Shown in pieces: positions 11,480 through 24,300 of a stretch of DNA of 64,000 nt (position 1 is its first letter; each line of letters begins with the position of its first letter). This stretch comes from Trichobilharzia szidati (lineage: Eukaryota > Platyhelminthes > Trematoda > Strigeidida > Schistosomatidae), in contig OX235279.1 of assembly GCA_944472155.2 (NCBI GenBank), positions 154,278,199 to 154,342,198 on the forward strand. Reading direction: 5' to 3'. Both the position numbers and the translations under genes were made by a program. The notes under the pieces were generated by a model that was given only the letters and a program-made list of their open reading frames with translations, was not told the DNA's origin and ran no database searches.

Positions 11480-12950
11480 TTATTTCGAGTGGAACATAGG
11501 GATTCGAGAACATATCGTTACTCCATCCTCTTCTCTGCAGTCATCTCTAGCTAACCCTACAATCACCGATGGGCTCTCACTCACTACTCACAGGATCTTT
11601 TCTACGCCAATCACGGATCCGACTGGTAGTTTCTCATTCGGGTTCTGCTCAGAGATTTCCTGGAGTAAGATGCCACTCAGTGGTCTCCACAGTGATTATG
11701 TATTTCTACTTTCTTCAGAGTTAATGGTGATTGGTTCCTGTTGGTTTTAGTTAGGTATCTTTATCACTTCTGTATTTTCTATGTCCACTCGAAGTCACGT
11801 CTTCACTGCCAGCCTCTCCTGCCAACTTTTGGTTTTCGCCTGTAGTTCTTCGAGTTTATGTGAAACCCGTCATAAATCGTCCTCGGTGTCCAGATCTTCC
11901 AGAGTATTCTTGTAGGTCTAACATATTTCTGTTTTCACAGTTTCCCACAGTCTGTATTTTCTTGTCCTTTACAATCAGGAATAAAATCTGCGATATTATT
12001 CAGAATCCCGCATCGGGTCTCTGATAATCCTTGCCTCTGTGGTGGGATGTTTAAGCTGTGAATTTCTTATTATGTTTACTGTTTTTATTTGTCAAATTAC
12101 TTCTCTTGTTTTTATATAGGATACATTTTTGAGAAACATCTGCTGCATATTTATTCGCTTCGTTAGTCTACTAGTTATCGCATTATTTCCATACTCTTTC
12201 TCCAGGTCTGTACATTCTATAAATTGTAGTTAACCAATTGGGGCAGCAAAATGAACCTAGTGCTTGAATAAATAGATGCAAACGAATTAACTTAATATTA
12301 ACTTAATGAACGTCTATCCCTGGAGGTGTTTTAATTTTTGTTTTTACCGGTACACATCTGTTCAATCCTGCACGTCACCTTACACTTCCTCATTGTGTTG
12401 CTTAGATGAACATACTCAGAGTCTGTAATTCAGTCATAAAATCTAGAGAAGTTCTAAAGTTTTCCTTTCAACAATCATAACACTTTGCTTCATTTAAATT
12501 TACAGCTTATCACAGCATACTGCTGAACAGTTGTCCTTTTTATTAGTGTCCCGTCATGCTTGCATGTTAGATCACGTAATGACTAGCTACATTGACCTAG
12601 TAGCTCTTGTGAGATATGGCTTAAAAATGATCTTTTGCAGCTTTTTTCTATTTAGGTTTTGTCTGTATTGCTTTTTGAAGTCCTAAACTTCCCCCTAATA
12701 ACTGCAGTGTTGGTATCCCTCACAGACACATCCTTCAGTTCCTTGGTGTTGAAGTTGAACTCTAGTCTATCTACAGCTTCTTTGAAGGTTTTCAACTTGA
12801 TCTTGAAGGCTCATCCCAATAGATGGTGATTTGAGCATACATCTGCTCTACTTCTCGGTTTTCAGTCCAGTAGGCTGCATCTAATTTTTTCCCAGATTGA
12901 GAGGAAGTCTATATGATTTTCCGTATTTCTGTATGATAAAACGCTCGTCA
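11480..12950 (-). repeat. Decayed RTE-like LINE remnant
   Basis: Minus-strand fragments in several frames resemble the other RTE-like remnants in this window, especially the stretch at 11570-11960 that parallels 26100-26300 and 20000-20170. No long ORF survives. Boundaries are approximate. Confidence 0.35.
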
Positions 12951-14980
12951 CCCTCTTTGCGCTTCGCTGTGGTATTGCATAAATTAATGAAACTGATACA
13001 GAAATCACACAATCCATGACTCAAGAGCTTAAACCACTTAGAGATGAGTTGAAAATACAAAAGAGGTAAGTTTCAGTAACTAACTACTGGAGCTATTAAC
13101 ATTTGAACCTGTCACAGAAACTTCCGAAACCGTTTCTCTGATAGTCTTACTACTAATCACCTAAGACGACTGTCAGTAACCAAATAGATTCTGAGAAAAA
13201 AAAGAATGGCAACATAGGGGGTTATAAAATACTCAGAGTTACCCGTTAACTTCAAAACTACACACATCTGAGTCGTGTATCGTTTACCACATATGTGACT
13301 ATCTACATTCTTTGTCAGTGTATTATAATTTTAGGTCTTGAATATTGATGCAGAGTAAGTTGAACTTCACCAGAGTAACGCTTGCTGTTTAATAAGCTGT
13401 CAACGTCTACAGAAATTGTTAAATGAAGACAATTACATCCAGAGAAGACTTTCAACTACTCTAGCACAGAATAAGAAAGTTTGTTTGATAATATTCCCCG
13501 ATAGAGTCTTAAGAGGTCTTTAGATACACATGTTTTACTTGATAAACATTCAGATAACGCTTAATAGTGAGCGTTGATGGTGGAATCAGACTAGGAAGAA
13601 AAATAAATTTCTGCAGGTAGCATCCTTCTCTAGAACGTCATTCCGAAGTTCAGCTCTGGCCTGTTCTGGTACAGAAATGCCAAAAGGGGATAGTATGTTG
13701 AATTTAAAGAATGCATACACGCCAGAGACGCTGCCTGCAAAAATAGATTTAGGACTTCATCAAACAAGTAGATAAAACAACGGCCTTCACTGACATGAAA
13801 TCCTTTTGTTGGATGTTGTGGGTGTGGCTAACATGAATATGGCACTGAATGCTTGATCACCTTATAGGAAACTTGAATCAGCCACTTGGATCCCTGTCAG
13901 TCTCTGGTTAGTTTTCTTAGCCCCAGAAACTACTGTTAGAAAGCTACTTCCGTGTTTCGCTAAGAAGTAAAAAACAGTGCATATTAAATTGTTGACAAAG
14001 TCGCAAACTGCGAGGAACATAGTTAAATGTATTTAAAGACAGGAATTCGGTGAAATTAGTGGAATTACGAGTGAATATCGTTCACATAGGAAGTACAGTT
14101 CACGCTTCTAGCTTGTCGCAACAAGCTGAGCCCAATTATCCAAAGTGAACTAAAATATACATCCAGCCACGTTACCTGCGTCTCATATTAACGAGGATAT
14201 TGTACATCATTGTCATGAAATAGAAGAAAACATATATCACCTAGCTTTTGACATCATCGTAAAAAAATCACTGGATTTCAGAAGGACATGAGGTGATTAG
14301 AGTTCTGACGAAGAGATGCATCGGTTGCAGAACCAACTGAAATCTTTGTTTATCACGGCTAGGATAGCAGTTTGCACATTTACTCGCCTAAGGAATCAAG
14401 CGGTACACTTGGAAGTGCATCATGCTATTTCTGTCAATTTTTGTCGAGTGATAATTGTACTCTTTTCCAATGGCTTGGAAACTCTAAATAAAACTTACAG
14501 TGATTAAAGCACAAATGTGGCTGCAGCCGTTCGTGAACTACCGCAATCGGCACCAAAACTAGGTAGTTACCAAATGATATACTTTGTTTATTTCTATTTT
14601 ATTTTTCTAAATTTTAGTTCTTTGCATTCCAATTAGAAAATAGAGCTGCAAGCTTGAGCTTTAAGGCTTAATTAACATTAGTGATTATTTTTGTCACTGC
14701 TGATAGAACCCCTGACTACTTCCTTGGTTTTCGAATATTCTGCCACAGAAACCTAGACTCACCAAACTAACCTATGAAAGGCCTCAGGATTCTGCGTGTC
14801 ATCTCAGTCTTCTCCGTGTGGTTCTAATTTTGCTGTATGTACTACCAGTGCTGGCTCCTGCAGTGGAAGTCGAACATGGGCCAGCTGGGTGAAATCTAGG
14901 AATACTAAACTCCAGACGGTAGGTGGCCATACGACTAAATCACTGACTAGCAGATGCGGGTGTGGTAAGAGCAAATAGCA
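12951..14980. other. Intergenic, nothing recognised
   Basis: No exon chain, clear repeat or RNA gene could be supported here. A weak tRNA-like pattern around 14855-14950 on the minus strand was seen but not accepted. Confidence 0.4.
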
Positions 14981-14989
14981 CTATGTCTT

Positions 14990-15430
14990 CCAATGAACTG
15001 TGATCAAGATTTGACCGAATAGTTACAAAATACTCGGGCGTCGAGTGAGAAGTAGACATTTGTAAAAATTGCAATTGTAAAATCTCTGTGAAACTGAAAT
15101 AAGTAACTCCATCGTCTAGTAAGGCAAACAGGGAAATAATTAGCAACTGAAATAATAAACTTTCATGTATATATATAGTCTCTCCATAGAAAGATAAAGA
15201 CAATCGAGAATTTACATTAAGTATAATAGCTCAGTCATACATATCCATTTATATTTATTAATCAGGACTTGCCATCCATCACCTAACATCACAGGCGTGA
15301 AGGTATGATTTCCGTTCATTTTCCTGAAGATGTTTGAACCAGTTTGCCGGACGAAGCATTAGGACTACTTATTTCACTTTCGCTGAGATTTTATAAATAT
15401 AATTTGTATAAAGCATTATGTCCGCCACTT
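14990..15430. repeat. Foldback element with Penelope-like inverted ends
   Basis: The left end (about 15050-15130) and the right end (about 15330-15420) are imperfect inverted repeats of some 70 bp. The shared block is TAAAATCTCTGTGAAACTGA on the left and its reverse complement on the right. The right end contains CTGAAGA and GGACGAAG, hammerhead-like boxes. The same ends and internal sequence recur at 54960-57000, so this is a shorter relative. Confidence 0.5.
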
Positions 15431-15663
15431 ATAAGAAGACACATGAGTGAATACCAGGGTGGTTTCTAGGGGGCTGCATGAATTCGTCTCTTATCTATAT
15501 TTCGTCATGGACCCCTCTGTTTTTCATCTGATGAAATATGTTACTAGTAAGTAGTGTGAGTGCACATTTTGTTAAATGTGTCATTACTCTAAATATTATT
15601 CTGTCTCGTTTTATTTACTGCCATTCTTGATATAAGTATGAAACTTGGTCACTGTGGTAGAGC

Positions 15664-15759
15664 ATAACTCCATTATGGATAAGATTTTATCTTGATAAAT
15701 CACACAGTGTTGTACAGTGTTGATTTATCAAAATAAAATCTTATCCATAATGGAGTTAT
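15664..15759. repeat. 96-bp near-perfect hairpin
   Basis: Two 46-base arms starting ATAACTCCATTATGGATAAG are inverted around a short centre. The same arm sequence bounds a larger foldback element at 56147-56610, so this is probably an internally deleted copy. Confidence 0.7.
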
Positions 15760-15887
15760 TGCCATTCTATTTGGTCTCTGGCATTTAGCTTCCTACGGTT
15801 CAACAGAATCTTCCCTACATGTATTTTGCATAGTCAATAATCCCTTATGTCTGATTATTTTTTAAATCATGGAAAATTACCATAATA

Positions 15888-17281
15888 ACATATAGAAAAT
15901 CAAAACAAATGATTCAGCGAAGAGACTCTTTTCAACGAATTTATCATCAAGATGTACAATCGTATATATATAGTTTCTAAGATGTTATATCCGGTGAGGG
16001 AATTGAAACAAAGATGTGAATGCATGAAATAATAATAATATGAAGTGCAATTAAAACTAAAATGTTTGTGATTATAATCGTAGTTAAATGTCAAGTGGCG
16101 AAGCAAATTAATGTCATATATAGAATAATTCATAGGATGGATAGAACTTGATAAAGGTGTGCAATTATAAGATTAGTAGACAAATCGAAAAAATAAAAAC
16201 GTTACGTAATATTGTGTGAAATTTAATAGCATAGAATTTAATGTTGCATAAAGGAATTGATTTAGAATGACAAGTGGAACAAGTGAAATAATACCGAGGA
16301 CAATTAAAAGTGAGAGTAGTAATAGTAACAATTGACTTAATAAGGAAGAGTATACAAATTGAATACACAAAAATGAAAAGATGAAAAAATTTGGTAGGGC
16401 TAAAATATGATTGGGGATTACCATACTTTAGCATACAGGGATTAAGACCATGAAAGTTGGAGGGGTTGAACGAACTTTTTCTGTACACAGAGATCTGGCT
16501 TTTCTGTTTCGATAGCCAAAGCTTCAGCAATACAAATGAGTCGGGTACGTAGGGATTTGGGTAGATTACTCTTCGCCTTGTAGATGACTTTGAAGGCGGA
16601 GGCTATAGAGATAGGGTGATCATTATCGACCAGATGTTCAATGATCGCGCTTCTTATTGCTCCACTACCACCTTTTCGTAACCATGCAGGATAGTGTTCT
16701 TGCACCCTCTTGGACAAAACTCGTGTCGAACGACCGATATACCTAGCTCCACACGAGCAGGTGAATTGATAAACACACATAGAGTTGGTCAACAGCGGGA
16801 TCTTGTCCTTCAGGTTATTGAACAATAATGGTCGACTAGAAAAGGCTATTCTCAGGGATGCAGCAGGGAATGTTCTTTTCAGGGATTGTGATATCCTTCG
16901 TTTCATGATATCGGAAGCTAAGTCCCCTTTGAATTCCAAGCTCATGTAAAGTATCTTCTTGGGTACGGTTGATAACTCACGTTTTTTAGGATTTGAATGT
17001 ATATTCTTATCTATAAAACGTGGTGGAAATCCATTTTCTATTAGGATTTTCCTCAAGATGTATAACTCATCTTCCACAGTATCAGGGCTACATATGCGCC
17101 GAATACGAGTGGCAAGCGACCGGATCAGGTTTCGTTTTCGACCAATGGGTACCCAACTGTAGAAATTTGTCAGTTGACCATTCCATGACAGCTTACGATA
17201 AATCGGTCTTTTCAGAGTTCCATAAATTCGTTGAAAAGAGTGTCTTCGCTGAATCATTTGTTTTGATTTTCTATATGATTA
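15888..17281 (-). mobile_element. 5'-truncated Penelope-like element with inverted ends
   Basis: The element encodes a PLE C-terminus on the minus strand. A block of about 55 bp containing AAATGATTCAGCGAAGA occurs at both ends in opposite orientation (15890-15945 and 17222-17280). The 5' end is therefore a truncated copy capped by an inverted piece of the 3' end, a structure typical of PLE insertions. The 3' region contains only short AT-rich frames. Confidence 0.7.
16442..17257 (-). CDS. Penelope-like element ORF: RT thumb region plus GIY-YIG endonuclease
   Basis: This is a 271-residue uninterrupted frame. Residues 1-12 come from the inverted cap, and PLE homology starts near residue 13 (GTLKRPIYRKLSWNGQL). 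Residues 40-150 look like the RT thumb and connector. Residues 161-210 form the GIY-YIG nuclease: CVYQFTCSCG, ARYIGRSTRVLSKRVQEH. The C-terminus ends DLCVQKKFVQ. PLEs use this nuclease with an RT carrying YxDD to retrotranspose. The RT palm with its catalytic residues is missing, so the copy cannot move by itself, yet the frame has no stop, which suggests a recent insertion. Confidence 0.8.
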   Translation of the reverse strand: MIQRRHSFQRIYGTLKRPIYRKLSWNGQLTNFYSWVPIGRKRNLIRSLATRIRRICSPDTVEDELYILRKILIENGFPPRFIDKNIHSNPKKRELSTVPKKILYMSLEFKGDLASDIMKRRISQSLKRTFPAASLRIAFSSRPLLFNNLKDKIPLLTNSMCVYQFTCSCGARYIGRSTRVLSKRVQEHYPAWLRKGGSGAIRSAIIEHLVDNDHPISIASAFKVIYKAKSNLPKSLRTRLICIAEALAIETEKPDLCVQKKFVQPLQLSWS

Positions 17282-17289
17282 TTTTTTAA

Positions 17290-19240
17290 CTCAGTTTTGA
17301 TTTTCTTGGGGATTGACTGCACCAAAGTGTTCTGTCTCTGCAAGTATGTCGGCTCCTAGTGCGGACGCTTCGACGATGTCTGAGGATTGACTTGAAGAAA
17401 CCACCTACGTCCAGTCAATCAGTGTGATAATGAAAGTTGAACTAGAAACAAATAATAACTGATTCTCATTGCACAAGGGGCATTTCACGTGGTCGAGCTT
17501 TTAATGGTTTGGAATTTGAAAGGACAGTTACTGGGGTTCAGATCTCAAAAGAAACACCATCACTCATTGGGAGATGCTGAATTATCCAGTTGGTGGGTCC
17601 TAGACCGAAAGAAATGAGAACCCTGGGTTCTACTGCTGGCTACTACCCATCATATTACTTTTGAACCTTGTTTATTCCAGGCCCTTTATTCTTGTTCTGT
17701 GCATTTGCGTCTTGTTTATCAATGACAAGGTGATTGCCTTTAGACACAACTCCACTGTTTCTGACACCAATGAGTTATCTTCCTTAGATAGGGTTATCCG
17801 GTCCACTTCCGAATTTCTTTCTTTTTCTGGGCACACAAGTGGATGGTAAACTGCGTGACGTTCATTTTTGAAATATTTAGGCATTATGTGAAACCAAAAT
17901 CATAGGTGATTATGATTTATTCTACGCCCTAATTTTATATCAGCTCTGATGTCTTATATTCTTTTGTTATTGCATTCAGCAATGAATGCATTCCAGTAAA
18001 GCAGATGACAACATGCATAAGGAGTAAATCTCAGCCTCGATTTGGAGAGAAATGTTTGTATCGTACGATTGCGATGAGTCGAAATAAAGACTGATTGACA
18101 TTTACGTAGTACAGAGCAGTGTAATACTGCATAATTTGTTAATCAGTACAGTATGCAGTCATTGATAAATTTATGCAAATCGTTTTTTAATAGAATCTAG
18201 AAGTATCTTTGGGACAAATTCAGCTTTCTTGATGGCAGTGAGTAGTTACCATTAATGAAATCAACAGAATTCCCATACTGTCCCTCATGAATCAAGTGGG
18301 CGTTGTGGAGCATATGATGTGCATTGAATCAAAATTATTTATACCACGTTTTAATCAGATTTCCAGCAGTGACCGCATTAACACTAGTATACTCTTATGA
18401 TTGTAGAACACAACAAAGTTTGGAACTGTACTGCTTTAATTCTTTCAATAGCAAACAGTGATAGTTTCGTAGAGAACCTTTCCTTGACCATGGCTGTAAT
18501 TTAAAATTTTACACAATTGTTTCATTATATATGAGGTCAAACATTCTCAAAATTGACTCCCAGTCAGATTCATTTTCGTGATCGAATGAAACTATCTTGA
18601 TGACGTGATTGTTAGGCAGAAAGTACACAGTCAATTACAGAGGCTTCGGATTTTTATTTTAACCGCTTTCAAGTTTGCTCTATATACTATTGTGAAATTT
18701 TCACGTAAGAGTAGAAGAATTCAGCTGAATTCGTCATGACCACATTCCTTCGACTATCACCCGAACAATAGTGAGGGAAATACAGAAAGCAGGAGTAATG
18801 GGCTGGGTGGCAATTTTCAAGGACACCAATCCTCAGCCAAGATACAACAGGAGACGTAAGTAAAACCAAGAAAGTTGTTAGGATATTCTTCTCAGGTTAC
18901 TGTACTACACCAGATGCTTCTACTTCCGACTCTAGGTTGTGTTGACTTTCCAAGGCACAAATCTCCCGTGTACTGAGCTATTTTACTAGGACAATATATA
19001 CAAATTCAGAAGAAAAATAGTTAGAGAGGGCGATCGGTTCCAATAAATTCTTCTTTTGGCTGTACAATTATGAATCCATTAATTTAACCATACAATAGCC
19101 AGTCAGTAAAGGCGAATCAAAATCATATCATAAATGTATCGTGAAACAAGTAAAAGATGGGATTGAACAATATTCAGTTAGTTTTGAATTTATATGATCA
19201 GTAAGAATATGAGATAAAATGAGATGAAATAACTCAGTGA
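17290..19240. other. Intergenic, nothing recognised
   Basis: There are only short frames. The 17661-17849 open frame has a hydrophobic start but opens with TTG, not ATG, and was not accepted as a gene. Confidence 0.4.
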
Positions 19241-19280
19241 TATATATATATATTTATATATACTTTTTATTATAATTTCT

Positions 19281-20760
19281 TTGGGTTTTGAGAGGAATAC
19301 TGAGCTTCACCAACTCATCTTCACTCTTTTCTATTTTCTGCCCTCCTCTTCAGCTGGGTCCACGATTGACCATAATCTATTGTCTCCTCCTCGTATGATC
19401 TCCATGTCACCGCCGGACGACACACTCGTCGTTTCCCAGTCGGATTCCACTACAGCGATGGCCTGCATTGCGCGCGATGTCATTCGACGGCCTTCTCAAC
19501 TTATGCCCAGTCCGTCCCCATATTCTTCTGCATATCTGTTGAACAATCGCCTTTTGGTTTGTTTGTTCTCAGCCAGCGTTCCATGTTTCTAATTCTTTCT
19601 GGCCGGCTGGCAATTCAGTCTACAGTATGGAGGCACCGAGGCCAGCTGCTGATAAAAGTCTGCCATCGCCTGTTGGAAATCCTTTTCGTGACACGCTGGT
19701 CAAGTTTCTGACCCATATAGAAGAACTGACTGATTTCACATTTGTGCTGAAAATCCTAACCTTCTTCTTTCTGCTGAGTTCAGAAGATTTCCAAACTGAT
19801 TTCAGGTTGATGAATATGTACCTTGCCTTTCCGATTCTGGATGTCTAGCTTTGAGATCTTCATCCATTTCGCCAGCCTGCGATTGCAACCGTGCTTCCTA
19901 GCCGGATAAGTGAAGGAAATAATCCTTGTCAAATCTGTACCGTTGGTTGACGGTGCTGGTTGTTGATGCTGTTGCTGTTAGTTAAATATCTTCAACACCT
20001 CCTTCTTCTCTATGTCCTTCAGGAATTCTGCCTTCTCTGGCTGCTTCTTCAGCCAGTTAAATGGTTTTCGCCGGCAAGTATTCGGGTTTGTGAGACATTA
20101 AACATAAGTCATCTGTGAAATCCAGATCTTCTGGAGTCTTCTTATTGGACCAGGGTATTCCGTACTCACTGTCCACTCACAGTCTAAGCATAATCCAGTC
20201 GATCACAAATAGGAATATCATCGGAGATAGCAGACAACCTTCTATCACCGCTGTCTTCATTTCGAACACCTCGCTGAGTTTTCCGTTGTGCATCACCTGA
20301 CTCATGCCTTTGTTACATAGCTGTTGAATGAGGTTGATAAAGATTTGGGCGCTGAAAACTATACTGTTGAAGTAGTTTCCAAATTACTTCTAAGTCAGCA
20401 CCGTCGAAGTCACTCTAAAAATCGATTAAGCTGAGGTTAAATGTAAGACTGCCATTCTATGCTTTGTTCTGTGATGACGATATGTAGAGTTGCACCTGAT
20501 TGGCCTCTTCTGAATTCACCTTATTCGACCGGGTGGATTTCTGCATATAATGCATCTTTTAACCCATCAAGGATGATGTGACTTAGTACTTGATGTGGAC
20601 AAGGGCATTCAGAGGCCTAAGTTGCGTTTCTCTGGTAATTTGACAAGGTAGCCAGCCTTTCTCACAATTGGTAGACAGCTTTCCTTCCTTCCAAACCTTT
20701 CTCAATAATGGTATCAGCATGTCCAATGCAGTCTGTGGAAAACCGAATTTTCATATAACA
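19281..20760 (-). repeat. Decayed RTE-like LINE, RT to C-terminus
   Basis: On the minus strand, broken frames follow the order of an RTE-type protein. A TEQSIEWQS-like stretch near 20480 is followed by an RT palm-like LCLMSHKPE-type sequence near 20090. Last comes a C-terminal WTQLKRRAENRKE segment near 19350. Many stops and frameshifts make it non-functional. The end near 19281 is probably the element's 3' end. Confidence 0.6.
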
Positions 20761-21218
20761 CCAAATCAAAATAAAATATTAAAATTGATGTCAGGTGGTT
20801 GAAGATAGTCAGTAGGATGTCTCTAGAATAAAATTAGCGTTTATTGGCACTCTTCACCACGGTCTATTTGCACAGTCGAAGTTGTCTTATGTATTCTTCT
20901 GAATAAGATAGTGTTCATTGGAAGTTTTATAATCGAATTTTAAACAAAGAAGTGTGTTTATCGAGTGGTCAGTTGATGAACTGTATTAAAGCATACATGC
21001 ATACACATACCGTTAACGAATGAAGAAACCACCAATCACCAAATTCTAAGTTGTGTCTTATTGGATCACTCATAGTATCACTATTCGGATGTTTAAGCAT
21101 TCGGAATCACATCTCAGCATGCACACAGATTGATTTAGTACAATCGACCAGGAAAACCAATTTTTCTTTCTTCTACCATTCTCATCAACTCTTCATTCAA
21201 AAATATCAGGTCGAATAA

Positions 21219-21353
21219 ATGGGTGAAAAACATAGAAGTGAAACGCTTGTTAACAAAAACACTTCAAATCAAAAACGTTATGTTAATCATCGACTAGTGA
21301 CACGCTCATGGAAGCGAAGGACAACGTATCGCCGCATCGTTTTTATATTAAAT
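21219..21353 (+). CDS. TMBIM-like gene 1, exon 1
   Basis: Starts with ATG and encodes a basic N-terminal tail ending RRIVFILN; phase 0 at a GTGAGT donor. Copy 3 at 59720-59872 has the homologous exon and a homologous upstream flank. Confidence 0.7.
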
Positions 21354-24300
21354 GTGAGTTGTGTGTGTTTGCGTGTTTGCTTGTTTGTATATCAGAAGTC
21401 GACTAGTTAGATGTTAATCATATTACATGCCTTCCTTTAGAATCCATTCATTCCTAGCGCAGGAATTTTAGCATCCCTTGACGTGAAAAGTTGGAAAAGA
21501 ATAAACAATCTAAACCTCATAGATATTTTAAGTAATTTATGATCAGTGTAACCAATTTTACATATGCGAGGGGTAATTTCAATTCAAAAGACACATGGAC
21601 CAGATAACCCTCATTGTGAATGTATTACTCACAAGCAAACAATCAATTTTCAATTTCATTATTCAGGTATTCTCTGTTGTTGTTTTCCAATTGGCAATTA
21701 CATTCGGTATAACATGTCTTTTCACGCAAGTGTAAGTTGAATAGCCAGTTAAGTAACCGCATAACAAATTCGTCTTACAGTATAAAAGTTTCCTACTGGA
21801 ACATTAAACACCCCGCATTTCTGTGGATCGGTAGGTAAGTTGACATTCAGTTATAATAAACACCTTACATTATATCAAATAGCATCCACATTTTTAATCT
21901 TGACAATAAATAAAACTGTATATCCTGATCCTAAATAGAATTTATCGAATATTTATACTTTTGTGATGTCGTGTTCAGTGGTTTCTGGCCAAAAGAATCG
22001 TAATGCGTTCATTTGACACCCTTTTACGCACGTGCCTAATACACACCTATACTCTGTCTTCTATCACACATGTGTAGTGCAATTTACTTCGTCCTCGAAA
22101 TTGTATGGGTCTTCATCAGAAAACTTCCAAGAACATTCCCATGGAATATTGTATATTTGTTAATAATGGTAAGCAAAATATTGAAATCACCTTGAAAGTT
22201 ATGCTTGTTATCCAATGTAACGTAAAAGTACGAGTTTATTCAAACAGTTGATTATGCAAAATTATCAATCAACCCCATTATACTGACAAATGAACACAAC
22301 ACGTATATAAATACAACCTCAACTTTGATTGAGAGAATTGTCTTCAGTATTAGTGTGACATGAGGTGACTGAAGAAACTCTCTGTGCATGAATAACTTGA
22401 AAGAACCGGAACTCGAACGACACGTATTAGTGAGTAGATGTAGTGTGTGGTCGGTAGAACACAATGGAATTTAAAATAACAGAGAAAATCAGTAATTGAC
22501 ATATTGACGGAAGAGGAGTAAAAATTTTCGTTCGCAGGAAATTGATTGGTCACTGGATTTAATCATGAAGTGGAATCAGTCAGAGAACCACTGGAAAACC
22601 TAGGAGTACTGCACAGCTGCTTCGTCAGTCTAGTTTGTGGCTATTTGGCAGGGCGCACCCAACGGAGTTCAAACTCAGAACTGCCCCGTCAAAAGGTGAG
22701 TTAGGACGAAATAGCTGTCCATTAATCCCAGGTTTTCCTGTGCTTCTTTGACCGATGTCAGTTCATGATGAAATCCTGTAGCCAATAAACCTTTTGTCGA
22801 ACAATGCAATATGTGATAATACTCCTCACGGTGAAGAAATCCAATGCTATTACTTACGCTTGCACATATATCAAGAAATAGAGAAATTACTAAATTGAGA
22901 CAACACTAGACCAATCCTAAAGGATTGCCCTGTCGACATTTATCATGCATGATTAATGTGATTCCTTTCGATAGTAAATTTCCTTCTTCAGTCCATTCGG
23001 CTACATTGTAGACTACGTTCAACACTGAATTTCTACCCCTTACTAATTTCCAATGTTTAATTATTCACGTGACTTCCGCTTTTACAAATTCAAACCGTCT
23101 CTGTTTCTTTGTGATTATATTTTCTGCTGATCTGTGCTCATTGACCATGCTCAATGTCTACATTTGCATTTTTATCTTCACTCATTTTCATCACAGTCAC
23201 TCATGTCCTCCGTCATAATTGGAACTGAATGCATAGAATACAACGATGATGTCCCTCTAGTTGTGTTCGCGTTCATCTGGACGATGATGCAAGTGATTGT
23301 CTCCTTCGCAATATTCATCGTGAATGATTTCACTCGAACCTTCCTAACCAGGATAATGAATTTCATATATACTGTGGCAATGGTACTGGGGCAAATCGCT
23401 TACTTCGCGAGAAACCAAAATACGGTGAGTGAAAGTTGAGAATATTGTGTAGTATTTCGCGTCGGTCTATCGCCTTCACCGTAAAATCGTCCTGAGTGTT
23501 AGACGTTATGACTACATCGTTCACTGATACAAATGTGTATCTTGTAGTTCCACATTAGATGAAAATTTCAGTGGGTAATTTCTTCAGAGCAGATAGACTG
23601 ATTCTCTGAGTACGTGGTTGCTTTCCTCCGTGATGCAACAATGAACAAAATCATTCTCACTATATCTGAAGGCGTTATTGTTACTCAGAAGCACTACGGC
23701 AGTGACACAGTCATTAATTAAACACCGAATCTTCAGTTTTTTCACCGCTGATGAATGTCTGATGTGCTCAGATAGGCTGACACTGGATGACTGGATGCTG
23801 TGTTAAATAAGCAATCGCTAACGAGAAATAGTATGCGTAAATTTGTTTCCGAAGCCGTATCTAGATATTTGGCGCATATTCTCAGAATATTATGCACAGG
23901 TTTGAGTCTGTGTATGTATGAATCTCAGAGTATGTGTCTTGAACGAACTTTAGATAAACACTGAGGAAACGATATCCTTTTACGTAGTACATGATATTTG
24001 ATGCGTATTATGAAATCCATGATAACTAAGTTAGTAAAAAAGTTACAAATCCTATCTACTATGCAAGATCTAACTCGACATTAACGGAAGCTTTTTACTC
24101 TCCATGTCCTTTCATCTAAAATCTAGATTTTTCTTCTGATCGCGGGGGTTATTGGATTTACGTGTACATGCTATGTAAGTTAAATATCAATATTCTCCAA
24201 CAATTTGCTTCAGTATGTGTTGATTTGTCTGTCGAGAATCACTTGTACTTCCATATTGCATTGTCTTCAGCTCTGACTCTGTATACGATCAGTGCACACC

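Noticed and set aside
14855..14950. Weak tRNA-like box A and box B on the minus strand
   Set aside because: Spacing and flanks do not match the SINE families seen elsewhere in the window.
16165..16530. 121-codon minus-strand frame rich in hydrophobic residues
   Set aside because: It lies in the AT-rich 3' region of the PLE and overlaps the end of its ORF in another frame; composition explains the hydrophobicity.
17661..17849. Open frame with a signal-peptide-like start
   Set aside because: It begins with TTG, not ATG, and has no splice context.
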